From positions 25,486 to 89,485 of the forward strand of contig NZ_JOCF01000035.1 of NCBI RefSeq assembly GCF_000720635.1: a stretch of 64,000 nucleotides of DNA. The letters are read 5' to 3'. This DNA comes from Streptomyces sp. NRRL WC-3742. Lineage in GTDB: Bacteria > Actinomycetota > Actinomycetes > Streptomycetales > Streptomycetaceae. Positions 32,544 to 42,109 of this stretch are shown piece after piece. Each line of letters begins with the position of its first letter. The stretch's first letter is position 1. The notes under the pieces were generated by a model. The model was not told where the DNA came from, made no database searches, and saw only the letters and a program-made list of their open reading frames with translations. Both the position numbers and the translations under genes were made by a program.

Positions 32544-34973
32544 GTGATCCCCCCACGCGACTTCAAGCGGGCCCTGCGCCCCCTCAGGCATCCCGGGCCG
32601 CACGGACCGGCAAAGCCCTCGCTCGACCTGGCGATCGTCCTCGACGACGGCCCCACCATGGCGATCTGGCAGCCGTTCACCGAGGAACTGAGCCAACTCG
32701 CCACCGGAACCGGTTACTTCCGAACCGTACGGCTGCTGGGCAGAGCGCAGGAGAGCCCTCTGCCCCTCCTCCGGCCGGGCCGCACCGCCGTGCTCGTCGT
32801 CAGCGACTGCACGGGGCCGCGGTGGTGGCCCGGCGAGGGCGGGAGCGAGAGCCCGTGGCACCGAAGCCTGCACGACTGGGCCACGGCCGCCCCCACCGCC
32901 GTCGTCCAGCCCCTGCCCGAGCGCCTCTGGCGGCGAACGGCCCTGCCCGCCACCCCCGGCCTGCTCACGGCCCGGAGCCACGCGGCCCCGAACACGGACC
33001 TCGCCTTCACCCCCTACCGCGCCGACGACACCCCGCAGGACCACCGACTGCCCGTACCGGTCCTGGAACCCACGGTTCCGTGGCTCAACCACTGGGCCCG
33101 GATCGTCGCCGGGCGCAGCGGCCGCGTCCCGGGCGCGGCCGCGTTCCTTCCCGCCGCTCCCGCCCCCGAGCACGACCCGCCGGACGACCCGGGTGCACTG
33201 TCGGCCGAGCAACTCGTCCTCCGCTTCCGTGCGGTGGCGACCCCCGAGGTGTTCCGCCTCGCCGGTCATCTGGCGATCGGCGTGCCGAACCTGCCCGTCA
33301 TGCGGTTCGTACAGAGCGCCGTCCTGCCGCACCCGGACCCGCAGCAGCTCGCCGAGATCATCGTCAGCGGGATGCTCACCGCCGTTCCGGGCGCCACCGG
33401 GCACTACGAGTTCCGCCCGGGCGTGCGCGAGGTGCTCGTACGGACCGTGCCGCGATCCGCCTACCGGCAGACGGCCGAACTCCTCCGCCGCGAGGGCCAC
33501 CCCACCGCGCCTCCGGTCCCCGGCCCCGACGAACCGCGACCCGCGCCGCCCGTTGTCACCCTGCCGACAGCCGCACCCATCCGTCACGTTCCGACCTACC
33601 CGCCGGTCACGAGGACTCCCGTCCTCGACCGGGACGGCCCTCTTCGTCCGTACTTCTTCTTCAGCTGCGCGCGCCGGGACTCCGAAGCGGAAGACCCCTC
33701 CGTCGACCAGTTCTTCAACGATCTCCGGGACGAACTCGGGCGGATCGAGCACGCCGCCCGCGCCGAGGAACTCGGCTTCCGGGAAGCCGAGCGACTTCGT
33801 CTCGGCGACGACTGGGCCGAAGAGATCGGCCGGATGCTCGGCCGCAGCAGAACCATGGTCGCGCTCTACTCACCCGCCTACTTCGCCAGCCGCTACTGCG
33901 GCAAGGAGTGGGCCGCCTTCCGCGGCCGCGTCCGGCGCCACCACGAGGAGTACGGCGAACACGTACCGGCACTGATCCCGGTCCTCTGGGAGCCCGTCGA
34001 CCCGGGCGACCTGCACAACGAGGTCATCAAGGTCTCATGGGCCCAGCCGGACCTGGGCGGGACCTACGCCCGCCATGGCCTGCACACGCTGATGCGCGCC
34101 GATCCCGGCGGCGAGGCGTACCGGCGCGTCGTCCACGCGGTCGCCCGACGGGTCAGGGACGCGGCCGGGTTCCGGCTCGGGGAGTTGCCGGACTTCGACC
34201 TCGGCGCGGTGCGCGGCTACTTCCCGACCGCGGGGGCATCATCCGCGATGGACTCCCCCGGGCTCGTACGGCTGTTCGTCGCAGCCGGTCGCGCCTCGGA
34301 GGCGCCCGCCGCCAGCGGCGCCCACTACGGCCCCGATCCCTGGGACTGGACGCCCTACCACCCGCCCGTCCAACCGTCCCTGGTCGCACGCGCCCAGCGG
34401 GTCATCACCGCCGCAGGACACACCACCACGGTCGAGGAGATCCGACCCGGACTCGGCGCCAAGCTCGACCAGGCCCGCGAGGACAGCCAGGTATGCATCC
34501 TGCTGGTGGACCCCTGGGCAGCCGACAGCGAGCGCTACCGGGACGCGCTGCGCGAGTACGACGACCAGAACCACCCCACGGCCGGGGTACTGGTGCCCAG
34601 CATCGACCGCGACCCGGCCGGAGAGCGTGAAGAACCGTGGACCGGTGTACGCGGCGTGTTCCGCCGCAACTGGCTGCGTCGCAACGACCCCGAGCGCCTG
34701 TTTCGGGTCAAAGTACGCCAGGAGGACTTCGACACGGACCTCACCATCATGGCCACCGTCCTCCAGAACAAGCTGATGGACGAGCAGATCGACTGGGCGG
34801 ACGACGCCCGCGACGCCTTCGGCTACGGCTTCGGCCCTGGCGGCGGCCCGGACGTGCCCGGGCTCGCCATCCCCTCAGGCCCACGCCCCTTCCCCGATCC
34901 TCCCGGGCCTCCCGGGCTGCGCAACCCGAGGGAGGGCGCGGTCCCCGTGCGCGGCAACGAGGAGGACGAGTAG
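32544..34973 (+). CDS. SAV_2336-type domain fused to FxsC-like TIR effector
   Basis: 809 residues from GTG 32544, with GGAGA 8 bp upstream. Residues ~25-330 are the SAV_2336 N-terminal-related region (SLDLAIVLDDGPTMAIWQPF, VRLL, LVVSDCTGPRWWPG, RFRAVATPEVFRLAGHLAIG). Residues ~369-540 are a TIR-like domain of the FxsC type (RPYFFFSCARRD, ALYSPAYFASRYCGKEW), with Glu455 in the position of the catalytic Glu of NAD-cleaving TIRs. Residues ~572-750 are the second FxsC half (HYGPDPWDWTPY, CILLVDPWAADSERY, VLVPSIDRD). This is the probable effector of the three-gene system. Confidence 0.85.
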   Translation: MIPPRDFKRALRPLRHPGPHGPAKPSLDLAIVLDDGPTMAIWQPFTEELSQLATGTGYFRTVRLLGRAQESPLPLLRPGRTAVLVVSDCTGPRWWPGEGGSESPWHRSLHDWATAAPTAVVQPLPERLWRRTALPATPGLLTARSHAAPNTDLAFTPYRADDTPQDHRLPVPVLEPTVPWLNHWARIVAGRSGRVPGAAAFLPAAPAPEHDPPDDPGALSAEQLVLRFRAVATPEVFRLAGHLAIGVPNLPVMRFVQSAVLPHPDPQQLAEIIVSGMLTAVPGATGHYEFRPGVREVLVRTVPRSAYRQTAELLRREGHPTAPPVPGPDEPRPAPPVVTLPTAAPIRHVPTYPPVTRTPVLDRDGPLRPYFFFSCARRDSEAEDPSVDQFFNDLRDELGRIEHAARAEELGFREAERLRLGDDWAEEIGRMLGRSRTMVALYSPAYFASRYCGKEWAAFRGRVRRHHEEYGEHVPALIPVLWEPVDPGDLHNEVIKVSWAQPDLGGTYARHGLHTLMRADPGGEAYRRVVHAVARRVRDAAGFRLGELPDFDLGAVRGYFPTAGASSAMDSPGLVRLFVAAGRASEAPAASGAHYGPDPWDWTPYHPPVQPSLVARAQRVITAAGHTTTVEEIRPGLGAKLDQAREDSQVCILLVDPWAADSERYRDALREYDDQNHPTAGVLVPSIDRDPAGEREEPWTGVRGVFRRNWLRRNDPERLFRVKVRQEDFDTDLTIMATVLQNKLMDEQIDWADDARDAFGYGFGPGGGPDVPGLAIPSGPRPFPDPPGPPGLRNPREGAVPVRGNEEDE

Positions 34974-35245
34974 GCCCCTCCGGCATCACTGTCAGAACAG
35001 GACGTCGAGGGCGTTGTCGACGTCGTTGACGAAGTGGGCGGCGTCCCGGTCGCTTTCCGGGGTCGCCACGGCGGTCGGCCCGGTGATCGGCGCGGCGGTC
35101 GTCAGCGCACTCGAACGGGCCCGAAGCTTCATGGCGTGCTGCCGCCTGGAGGACGGCCGGGCCGGATCGCTCCCGGCCGCCCATGCTCGGCACCCACCAC
35201 CCCATCCCGCCCGGCGGCGTGAGCCGAATGCCGCGCGCCCGGCCG
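34974..35245. other. Intergenic region with a possible gene remnant
   Basis: A minus frame ending at 34992 reads AAPITGPTAVATPESDRDAA and ends NALDVLF, resembling a real C-terminus but lacking any domain start. No promoter or repeat is evident. Confidence 0.3.
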
Positions 35246-36007
35246 TCAGCCGCCGGAGAAGGTGTGGCTGCGGCCGATTTCGGTGAAGCCGCGTCGGGTG
35301 TACCACGTGCGCGGCCAGTCGTCGGCGGCGGCGAGGAGGAAGAGGTGGGGGATGCCGACTGCGGCGGCCAGGGCCAGGCCCGTGGCGAGGAGGGTGTCGC
35401 CATGGGACCGGCCGCGGTGGGGGGTGGCGGTGACCAGGTCTTCCAGTTGGGCGAGGCCGGCTGTGCGGTCGAGGTAGAGGTCGGTCCAGGCGGCGATCTC
35501 GCCTTCCGGTGTGCGGGCGGCGAGGAACAGGACCTCCTCGGCGCCGCGCAGCCGGGCGCGGCGGCGGTCGGTGAGCTGCCGGGCGACGTCCTCGTCCGGG
35601 TTCCACTCCAGTTGCTGGCGGAGCACCGCCGTGCGCAGCTTGGCCAACTCGGCCGGGTGCGCCGGGGTTTCGGGCAGCGCGCACCCGGCGGTCTCGCGGG
35701 CGAGCACCAGCTCGGTGTCCCGGCCGTAGCCTGCCGCTGCCAGGGCCGGGGTGGCCCGCTCGCCGAGGGTCTCGTCCAGGACGGCGATCCGGTAGCGGCG
35801 GCGGGGCCCGAGGCTCTGCGCGGCCAGCTCGGGCAGCGTCGCCGGATCGGCGTCCGCCGAAGCGACGATCAGCCGGTTGTGCTCCTCGGAGAGGGAGAAC
35901 TCCGGGTCCCGGACGGCGAAGGCGCCGGGAAGTTCGACGGTCTCGGCGGCCTGCCGTCGGGCGAAGGCGGCACGGAAGGCGGTCACGCGTGCGAGGAGAT
36001 CCGACAT
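35246..36007 (-). CDS. GNAT-family acetyltransferase
   Basis: 253 residues from ATG 36007. It resembles the long tandem-type GNAT proteins of actinomycetes: a degenerate N-terminal half and a C-terminal catalytic half with LEDLVTATPHRGRSHGDTLL (acetyl-CoA loop RGRSHG near residue 197) and WYTRRGFTEIGRSHTF. Acceptor unknown; stand-alone. Confidence 0.82.
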   Translation of the reverse strand: MSDLLARVTAFRAAFARRQAAETVELPGAFAVRDPEFSLSEEHNRLIVASADADPATLPELAAQSLGPRRRYRIAVLDETLGERATPALAAAGYGRDTELVLARETAGCALPETPAHPAELAKLRTAVLRQQLEWNPDEDVARQLTDRRRARLRGAEEVLFLAARTPEGEIAAWTDLYLDRTAGLAQLEDLVTATPHRGRSHGDTLLATGLALAAAVGIPHLFLLAAADDWPRTWYTRRGFTEIGRSHTFSGG

Positions 36008-36068
36008 CCCGTCATGATCGGCCTGGCCGTGGGAGGTGGCAACGGCTTTTCCGGCCCGGGCGGAGGGG

Positions 36069-36824
36069 CTATCCGGCGACGACCAGGCGGTACCCGTAGT
36101 CCACGCTCTCCCGCTCGAGCAGGTCGGCGTGCCGTCGGTGCCAGGCCCCCGACCGGAGGTCGTCGCGTAGACGGGCGATGGCCGGTTCCACGACGGAGGG
36201 GGGCAGCTGGGCGAAGGTGGAGCTGGCCTGCCGGATCGTCGCGTCGAGGTAGGACTCGGGGCGGCGCCAGTAGGCGATCTGGAAGCCGTCGGTGAAGTCG
36301 TGCGGGATGGGGAAGGGCAGGACGGTGTGGGCGTCGAGCGCGTCGACGACCGTGTGCAGGGGGGTGAAGCGGGCGTGCTCGAGGTCGCGGATCTCGGGCA
36401 GGTACTCGTCCAGGAGCCACAGCTCGGTGCGGTGGGTCGGGTCCCAGGTGAAGACGACCTGTCGGCGGGACACCCGCCGCATCTCCGCGAGGCCGCTCAG
36501 CAGGTCGGGCCAGTGGTGGACGGTCATGACGGCCATCGCCACGTCGAACGAGCCGTCGGGGAAGGGGAGTTGCTCCGCTCCCGCCTTGACCTTCACGGTT
36601 CCCGGATGCTGGTCGAGCATGACCTGCGACGGGTCGACGGCGGTGAGCTCGACGCCGTCCGGTTCGTACGAGCCCGCGCCCGCGCCGACGTTCACGACCG
36701 TACGGGCGCCCTCCAGCGCGAGCCCGATCAGGGCGTGCAGACGGGGGTCGGGGCGGCGGATGCGGCTGTAGTCGGTGCCGATGCGGTCGTAGGTGGCCGG
36801 GGCGCGGCCGGTGGTGATGTCCAT
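36069..36824 (-). CDS. SAM-dependent methyltransferase
   Basis: 251 residues from ATG 36824. Class I Methyltransf_11 type: motif [14 protein letters not shown] (residues ~43-55), post-[11 protein letters not shown] (~60-69), the [20 protein letters not shown] block (~80-100) and [17 protein letters not shown]. Small-molecule methylation is likely. Divergent from the ArsR-type gene at 36881, which could regulate it. Confidence 0.88.
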   Translation of the reverse strand: MDITTGRAPATYDRIGTDYSRIRRPDPRLHALIGLALEGARTVVNVGAGAGSYEPDGVELTAVDPSQVMLDQHPGTVKVKAGAEQLPFPDGSFDVAMAVMTVHHWPDLLSGLAEMRRVSRRQVVFTWDPTHRTELWLLDEYLPEIRDLEHARFTPLHTVVDALDAHTVLPFPIPHDFTDGFQIAYWRRPESYLDATIRQASSTFAQLPPSVVEPAIARLRDDLRSGAWHRRHADLLERESVDYGYRLVVAG

Positions 36825-36880
36825 GGGGGTCAGCCCACCAGGCCGTTCCGCGGCGGGGCCAGAGTTTTAGCATGGGCCGA

Positions 36881-37846
36881 ATGTTGAGGTTCCGTCTGAG
36901 CGTGCCGGACCTGGCCTCCGCCAGGTTCACCGTGTCGCCGTTGCAGGAGACGGTGCTGAGCCTGTGGGCGTGGCACAACCCGGTGCGCCACGCCGTGCAC
37001 CAGCCGTTCCTGCGCCGGTCCGCGCCGCTCCTCCCCCAGGTGGACTGGCCGCTGTTGCGGGCACTGGTCGGCCCGCGCCGTCTGCTGCCCGACTTCCTCA
37101 CCCCGCTCCCGCCCGTCCCGAACCCCGACATCGACGAGGAGTTCCGGGCCCTACGGGCCACCCCGCCCGACCAGGTCGTCCGCGAGCTGCACCTGGTGGC
37201 CGACGGAAGGCCCCTGCACCCGTGCCTGCGGCAGGCCGACAGGAAGCCGGAACAGCTGCTCACCCGGATCGCCGACACTTTCCACGCCTACTGGGCGCTC
37301 GTCCTCGCCCCGCACTGGCCCCGGATGCACGCCGTGCTGCGCGCGGACGTCCTGTACCGCGCCCGGCGGCTCACGGACGCGGGCGCCGCCACGCTGTTCC
37401 ACGGCATCGACCCCGGCCTGGAGTGGCGGGACGGCGCCCTGGTCATGGACGCCTGGCCGGGCGAACAGCACGACATCGCCGTGGACGGCCGCGGCATCGC
37501 CTTCTCGCCCTCGCTGTTCTGCGACCACGCCGTCACCCTCGCCGACCCGGCTCTGCCGCCCAGGATCTGGTACCCGGCGCGCGGACGCGCCACCGTCTGG
37601 CACAGCACGACGGCCACCCCGCCCGGGGCCCTCGCGGACCTTCTGGGCCGTACCCGCGCCCGGGTCCTCCTCCACCTCGCCGAGCCCTGCGGCACCACCG
37701 ATCTCGCCGACCGCCTGCAGCTCAGCCCGGGCGCGGTCAGCCAGCACCTGGGCGTCCTGCACCGCGCCGGGCTGGTCACCAGAGCGCGCCACGGGCACAT
37801 CGTCCTGTACCTGCGCAGCCGCCTCGGCGACCAGCTGGCGGGCTGA
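36881..37846 (+). CDS. ArsR-type regulator with DUF5937-like N-terminal domain
   Basis: 321 residues from ATG 36881 (ATG 36872 is also in frame; no Shine-Dalgarno for either, and a TTTTAG box just upstream fits a leaderless transcript). Residues 1 to ~240 are a domain found N-terminal to ArsR helices in actinomycetes (I believe DUF5937). The C-terminal ~80 residues are a winged helix ([40 protein letters not shown]). Divergent from the methyltransferase gene. Confidence 0.8.
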   Translation: MLRFRLSVPDLASARFTVSPLQETVLSLWAWHNPVRHAVHQPFLRRSAPLLPQVDWPLLRALVGPRRLLPDFLTPLPPVPNPDIDEEFRALRATPPDQVVRELHLVADGRPLHPCLRQADRKPEQLLTRIADTFHAYWALVLAPHWPRMHAVLRADVLYRARRLTDAGAATLFHGIDPGLEWRDGALVMDAWPGEQHDIAVDGRGIAFSPSLFCDHAVTLADPALPPRIWYPARGRATVWHSTTATPPGALADLLGRTRARVLLHLAEPCGTTDLADRLQLSPGAVSQHLGVLHRAGLVTRARHGHIVLYLRSRLGDQLAG

Positions 37847-37926
37847 GCGGGCGACCACGTCGCGGACCTCGCCCTCTTGTTCCGCGTCGTCCCGAAGACC
37901 GGTCCGCGCCACTTCTGCCTCTATGA

Positions 37927-37936
37927 TGCAATTGCA
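37927..37936. promoter_or_regulatory. Palindrome upstream of tsaD
   Basis: TGCAATTGCA lies within ATGATGCAATTGCAACAA, 30 bp before the tsaD ATG, in an A/T-rich patch unusual for this window. The near-symmetric TTGCAA half-sites resemble MarR-type operators. Possible regulator-binding site. Confidence 0.4.
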
Positions 37937-37965
37937 ACAAAAGCGCAAGAAGGAGCAAGGAGCCG

Positions 37966-39033
37966 ATGGCGGAATCGCCCGTGGTGCTGGGGATCGAGTC
38001 GTCCTGCGACGAGACCGGGGCCGGTCTGGTGCGCGACGGCGTTCTGCTGGGGCACGCGGTGGCCTCGTCGATGGACGAGCACGCCCGCTTCGGCGGCGTC
38101 GTCCCCGAGATCGCCGCCCGGGCCCACGTCCACGCGATGGCGCCCGTCGTCCGGGAGGCCCTGGGCCGGGCCGGGCTCACCCTGGCCGACGTCGGCGCCG
38201 TCGCCGTGACCACGGGCCCGGGCCTGTCCGGGGCGCTGCAGGTCGGGCTGGCCGCCGCCAAGGGGTACGCCTTCTCGCTCGGCGTGCCGCTGTACGGCGT
38301 CCACCACCTCGCCGGGCACGTCGCCGCCGCGACGCTGGACGGCGGGCCGCTGCCGAACCCGTGCGTGGTGCTGATCGTCTCCGGCGGGCACACCTCGCTG
38401 CTGCTCGTCCGGGACCTCGCCCGCGACCCGATCGTCCACCTCGGCGACACCCTGGACGACGCGGCCGGGGAGTGCTTCGACAAGGTCGCCCGGATCCTCG
38501 GGCTGCCCTACCCCGGCGGGCCCGCGATCGACCGGGCCGCCCGCGACGGCGACCCGAAGGCCGTCCGGCTGCCCCGCCCGCTCAGCGGGCCGAACGATCC
38601 GCCATACGCGTTCTCCTTCTCCGGGCTCAAGACCGCCGCCGCCCGCTGGGTCGAGGCCCAGCGGGCCGCGGGCGCCGCGCCGAACGTCCCGGACGCCTCC
38701 GCCGCGCTCCAGGAGGCGATCGCCGACGCCCTCACCCGCAAGGCCGTCCGGGCCTGCACCGACCACAGCATCGACACGCTGGTCGTGGTCGGCGGGGTCG
38801 CCGCCAACTCGCGCGTCCGCGCCCTCACCGAGCGGCGCTGCGCCGCCGCCGGGATCACCCTGCGCGTTCCGGCGCTGGGGCTGTGCACCGACAACGGCGC
38901 CATGGTCGCCGCCATCGGCGACCTGCTGGTGCGCTCCGGCGCCGAACCCGCGCCGCTGAGCATCTCCATCGATCCCTCGGCGCCGCTGGAGTTCGCCGCC
39001 CTCGCCCCGACGGCCGCCGCGCGGGCGGCGTAA
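37966..39033 (+). CDS. tsaD: tRNA N6-threonylcarbamoyladenosine synthase subunit TsaD
   Basis: 355 residues from ATG 37966, with AAGGAG 4 bp upstream. TsaD transfers threonylcarbamoyl from the adenylate to A37 of ANN-decoding tRNAs. Diagnostic motifs: [10 protein letters not shown] at the N-terminus, metal-binding HHLAGH (residues ~107-112), [10 protein letters not shown], and [13 protein letters not shown] with [13 protein letters not shown] near the C-terminus. It stands alone rather than in a tsaE-alr-tsaB cluster and has its own palindrome upstream, so it may be a second, conditionally expressed copy. Confidence 0.93.
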   Translation: MAESPVVLGIESSCDETGAGLVRDGVLLGHAVASSMDEHARFGGVVPEIAARAHVHAMAPVVREALGRAGLTLADVGAVAVTTGPGLSGALQVGLAAAKGYAFSLGVPLYGVHHLAGHVAAATLDGGPLPNPCVVLIVSGGHTSLLLVRDLARDPIVHLGDTLDDAAGECFDKVARILGLPYPGGPAIDRAARDGDPKAVRLPRPLSGPNDPPYAFSFSGLKTAAARWVEAQRAAGAAPNVPDASAALQEAIADALTRKAVRACTDHSIDTLVVVGGVAANSRVRALTERRCAAAGITLRVPALGLCTDNGAMVAAIGDLLVRSGAEPAPLSISIDPSAPLEFAALAPTAAARAA

Positions 39034-39045
39034 CGCCGGCCCGCG

Positions 39046-40059
39046 TCAGGCCCGCCCGGCCGTGGACTCGCGGACCCTCAGCGCCCAGTCGTGCCGCCGG
39101 ACGGCGCCGGGCTCGGCCCTCCCGGCCAGCAGGTCGCTGAGCAGGGCGGCGCACGCGCGTCCGTACTCCGAGGGGCGCAGGTCGACGGCGGTGACCCGGG
39201 GGCCCGAGCCGCGCGCCGCCGCGCCGTCGACGCAGGCCGCCACCAGCAGGTCCGACCCGACCCGTCGGCCCGCCCGGGCGGCGGCCGCCAGTACGCCGGG
39301 GACGGCGCCGTCGGGGGCGCAGATCACCGCGTCCACGTCCGGGGCGACGCCGATCAGGTCGGTGGTGGAAGCCTCGGCCTCGGCGGGCGTGGCGGCGAAC
39401 GGCACCGTCCGTACGGGCACCTCGACGCCCTCGCGGGCGCTCCAGGCGTCGGCGGCCGCCCGCAGCGCGGCGGCCCAGTCGGAGCCGGGGCCGGGCGCGA
39501 GCAGCGCCGGGCGCCGGGCGCCGCGCTCCGCGAGGTGGTCCAGCAGGGCGACCAGCGAGGCCGCGTTGTCGCACACCACGGCACCGCTCGGGGTGGCGCC
39601 GCCGCCGAGGTAGCGCTCGCCCGTGACCACCGGGACGCCCGCGCCCAGCAGGTCCGGCACCTCGGGGTCGTCGACCTCCGGGTCGATCACCAGCAGGCCG
39701 TCCACCCGGGCGGCGAGCACCCCACCGGCCGCGGTGCCGGCCGCCGTGCCGGGGGCGAGCAGGACGAGGTCGAGCCCGTCCTCCCTGGCCCGTTCGACCG
39801 CGCCGAAGGCCAGGTTCATGTAGTAGTCCAGCCGGGTCGCGGTGCGCGGCAGGTGCAGTCCGATCGCGCCCGTACCGGCGCGGCGCAGACTGCGTGCCGC
39901 GGCGTTCGGCCGGTAGCCGAGTTCCCGGGCCACGGCCCGGACGTGCTCGCGGGTGGCCTCGGAGACCCGGCCGGAGCCGCCGAGCGCGTTGGAGGCGGCG
40001 CTCTTGGACACCCCGGCCGCCCGGGCCACGTCGATCAGGGTCACGGAGCGGCTGGTCAC
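39046..40059 (-). CDS. LacI-family repressor
   Basis: 337 residues from GTG 40059 (VTSRSVTLIDVARAAGVSKS). The N-terminal HTH has the LacI hinge (residues ~45-60, NAAARSLRRAGTGAIGLHLP), and the C-terminal half is a periplasmic-binding-protein-like sensor (DGLLVIDPE, GSDLLVAACVD). It is divergent from the amidase gene with two identical perfect palindromes between, so it very likely represses the amidase and itself. Confidence 0.9.
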   Translation of the reverse strand: MTSRSVTLIDVARAAGVSKSAASNALGGSGRVSEATREHVRAVARELGYRPNAAARSLRRAGTGAIGLHLPRTATRLDYYMNLAFGAVERAREDGLDLVLLAPGTAAGTAAGGVLAARVDGLLVIDPEVDDPEVPDLLGAGVPVVTGERYLGGGATPSGAVVCDNAASLVALLDHLAERGARRPALLAPGPGSDWAAALRAAADAWSAREGVEVPVRTVPFAATPAEAEASTTDLIGVAPDVDAVICAPDGAVPGVLAAAARAGRRVGSDLLVAACVDGAAARGSGPRVTAVDLRPSEYGRACAALLSDLLAGRAEPGAVRRHDWALRVRESTAGRA

Positions 40060-40105
40060 AGCCCGGAAGTCTAGACGCAGCCCCGCCGGCCGCTCGCCCC
40101 CTCTT

Positions 40106-40155
40106 GCTGGAACGTTCCAGCACTGTCTACGATGCGCCCGCTGGAACGTTCCAGC
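40106..40155. promoter_or_regulatory. Twin perfect LacI operators
   Basis: GCTGGAACGTTCCAGC occurs twice, at 40106-40121 and 40140-40155, with 34 bp between centres (about three helical turns). The central CG dyad (AACGTT) is the usual LacI/GalR core. Both lie between the LacI and amidase genes. Confidence 0.88.
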
Positions 40156-40191
40156 AAGGCCGCCCACCCCCACCACCTGGGAGACACCCGC

Positions 40192-41928
40192 ATGACGCGC
40201 GGATTCGATGTCGTGGAAACCGGAATCGCCGACCTTCGCGCGGCCCTGGAGAGGGGCGAGACCACCGCCGTCGGGCTGCTCGACGCCTACCTCGCCCGGA
40301 TCGAGGCGTACGACCGGCCCGGCACCGCCACCGCCCTCAACGCAATGGTCGTGATGAACCCGGACGCCCGCGCCGAGGCCGAGGCGTCCGACGCCCGCCG
40401 GGCGCGCGGCGAGACGCTCGGCCCGCTGGACGGCATCCCCTACACCGCGAAGGACAGCTACCTCGCGAAGGGCCTCACCGCCGCCGCCGGTTCGCCGGCC
40501 TTCGAGCACCTCGTCGCCCAGCGCGACGCCTTCGCCGTCGAGCGGCTGCGCGCGGGCGGGGCCGTGCTCATCGGCCTCACCAACATGCCGCCGATGGCCA
40601 ACGGTGGCATGCAGCGCGGCGTGTACGGCCGCGCGGAGAGCCCGTACAGCGCCGACTGGCTGACCAGCGCCTACGGCTCCGGCTCCTCCAACGGCTCGGG
40701 CACCGCGACGGCGGCCTCCTTCGGCGCGTTCGGCCTCGGCGAGGAGACCTGGTCCTCCGGCCGGGCCCCCGCCTCCAACAACGCCCTGTGCGCCTACACC
40801 CCCAGCCGCGGCGTGATCTCGGTGCGCGGCAACTGGCCGCTCGTGCCGACCATGGACGTCGTCGTCCCGCACACCCGCACCATGGCCGACCTGCTCGAAC
40901 TGCTCGACGTCGTCGTGGCCGACGACCCGGAGACCCGCGGCGACCTGTGGCGCGCCCAGCCGTGGATCGCGCTGCCCGCCGCCTCCCGGGTCCGGCCCGC
41001 CTCGTACCCGGACCTCGCCCCCGCCGACGCCCCGGCGGCACGCGCCGCGCTCGCCGGCAAGCGCCTCGGCGTGCCCCGGATGTACATCAACGCCGACCCG
41101 GAGGCCGGGACCAACCCCGACGGCGGCATCGGCGGCCAGACCGGGCAGCGCGTCGACACCCGCCCCTCGGTGATCGCCCTGTGGGAGGCCGCGCGCCGCG
41201 ACCTGGAGGCCGCAGGAGCCGAGGTCGTCGAGGTCGACTTCCCCGTCGTGACCAACTACGAGTCCGACCGCCCCGGCGCGCCCTCCCTGCTCACTCGGGG
41301 GCTGGTCGGCCGCGACTTCCTCACCGTCGAGATCGAGGACCTCTCCGCCTGGGCCTGGGACGACTTCCTGCGCGCCAACGGCGACCCGGCCCTCAGCACC
41401 CTGACCGAGGTGGACGGCGCCCTCATCTGGCCCGTGCAGGACGGTGAACTCCCCGGCCGCTACCACGGGTTCGAGGACTCGATCGGCGACTACCCGCGCT
41501 TCGTGCGCGAGCGCCCGTACGCCTCCTTCACCGACATGCCGCACCTCGAGGAGGGCCTGCGCGGGCTGGAGGAGACCCGCCGTGTCGACCTCGAGGAGTG
41601 GATGGACGGGCTCGGCCTGGACGCCGTGGTCTTCCCCACCTCCGCCGACGTCGCCCCCGCCGACATGGACATGAACGAAGCCTCCGCGGACCTCGGCTGG
41701 CGCAACGGCGTCTGGGTCGCCAACGGCAACCTGGCGCCCCGCCACCTCGGCATCCCGACCGTCACCGTCCCCATGGGCACCATGGCCGACACCGGTATGC
41801 CCGTCGGCCTGACCCTCGCGGGCCGCGCCTACGACGACAACGCCCTGCTCACCCTCGCCGCCGCCTTCGAGGCGACGGGCAGCCGGCGCACGGAGCCGCC
41901 CCGCACCCCTCGCCTCGCGGCGCAGTGA
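40192..41928 (+). CDS. Amidase-signature hydrolase
   Basis: 578 residues from ATG 40192. The amidase signature triad is readable: Lys87 (YTAKDSY), Ser165/166 in the GSGSSNGSG loop and nucleophile Ser189 (ETWSSGRAPAS). The length fits non-GatA amidases acting on small amides or ureas. It is regulated by the divergent LacI protein through twin operators, so expression should be induced by a sugar or amide ligand. Ends before a strong terminator hairpin. Confidence 0.9.
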   Translation: MTRGFDVVETGIADLRAALERGETTAVGLLDAYLARIEAYDRPGTATALNAMVVMNPDARAEAEASDARRARGETLGPLDGIPYTAKDSYLAKGLTAAAGSPAFEHLVAQRDAFAVERLRAGGAVLIGLTNMPPMANGGMQRGVYGRAESPYSADWLTSAYGSGSSNGSGTATAASFGAFGLGEETWSSGRAPASNNALCAYTPSRGVISVRGNWPLVPTMDVVVPHTRTMADLLELLDVVVADDPETRGDLWRAQPWIALPAASRVRPASYPDLAPADAPAARAALAGKRLGVPRMYINADPEAGTNPDGGIGGQTGQRVDTRPSVIALWEAARRDLEAAGAEVVEVDFPVVTNYESDRPGAPSLLTRGLVGRDFLTVEIEDLSAWAWDDFLRANGDPALSTLTEVDGALIWPVQDGELPGRYHGFEDSIGDYPRFVRERPYASFTDMPHLEEGLRGLEETRRVDLEEWMDGLGLDAVVFPTSADVAPADMDMNEASADLGWRNGVWVANGNLAPRHLGIPTVTVPMGTMADTGMPVGLTLAGRAYDDNALLTLAAAFEATGSRRTEPPRTPRLAAQ

Positions 41929-41975
41929 CGGCGCGGTGAGGGGCGGCGTGAGGGCGCCGTGAGGGCGGACCGACG

Positions 41976-42023
41976 GCGGGGAGCACGGCTGCGGACCGCA
42001 CCGCGCGCAGCCGTCCTCCCCGC
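41976..42023 (+). terminator. Terminator after the amidase gene
   Basis: GCGGGGAG/CTCCCCGC (41976-41983, 42016-42023) with an inner ACGGCTGCG/CGCAGCCGT stem (41985-41993, 42006-42014). No T-run, but the stem is strong for GC-rich DNA. Confidence 0.7.
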
Positions 42024-42109
42024 GACCGCGAAGCCCTCCGACCCCGGCTCCCGCGCCTTGTCGCGACCCATGTGCAGCTGCGCAGGCTTGTCGATCATGG
42101 TGAACACCC

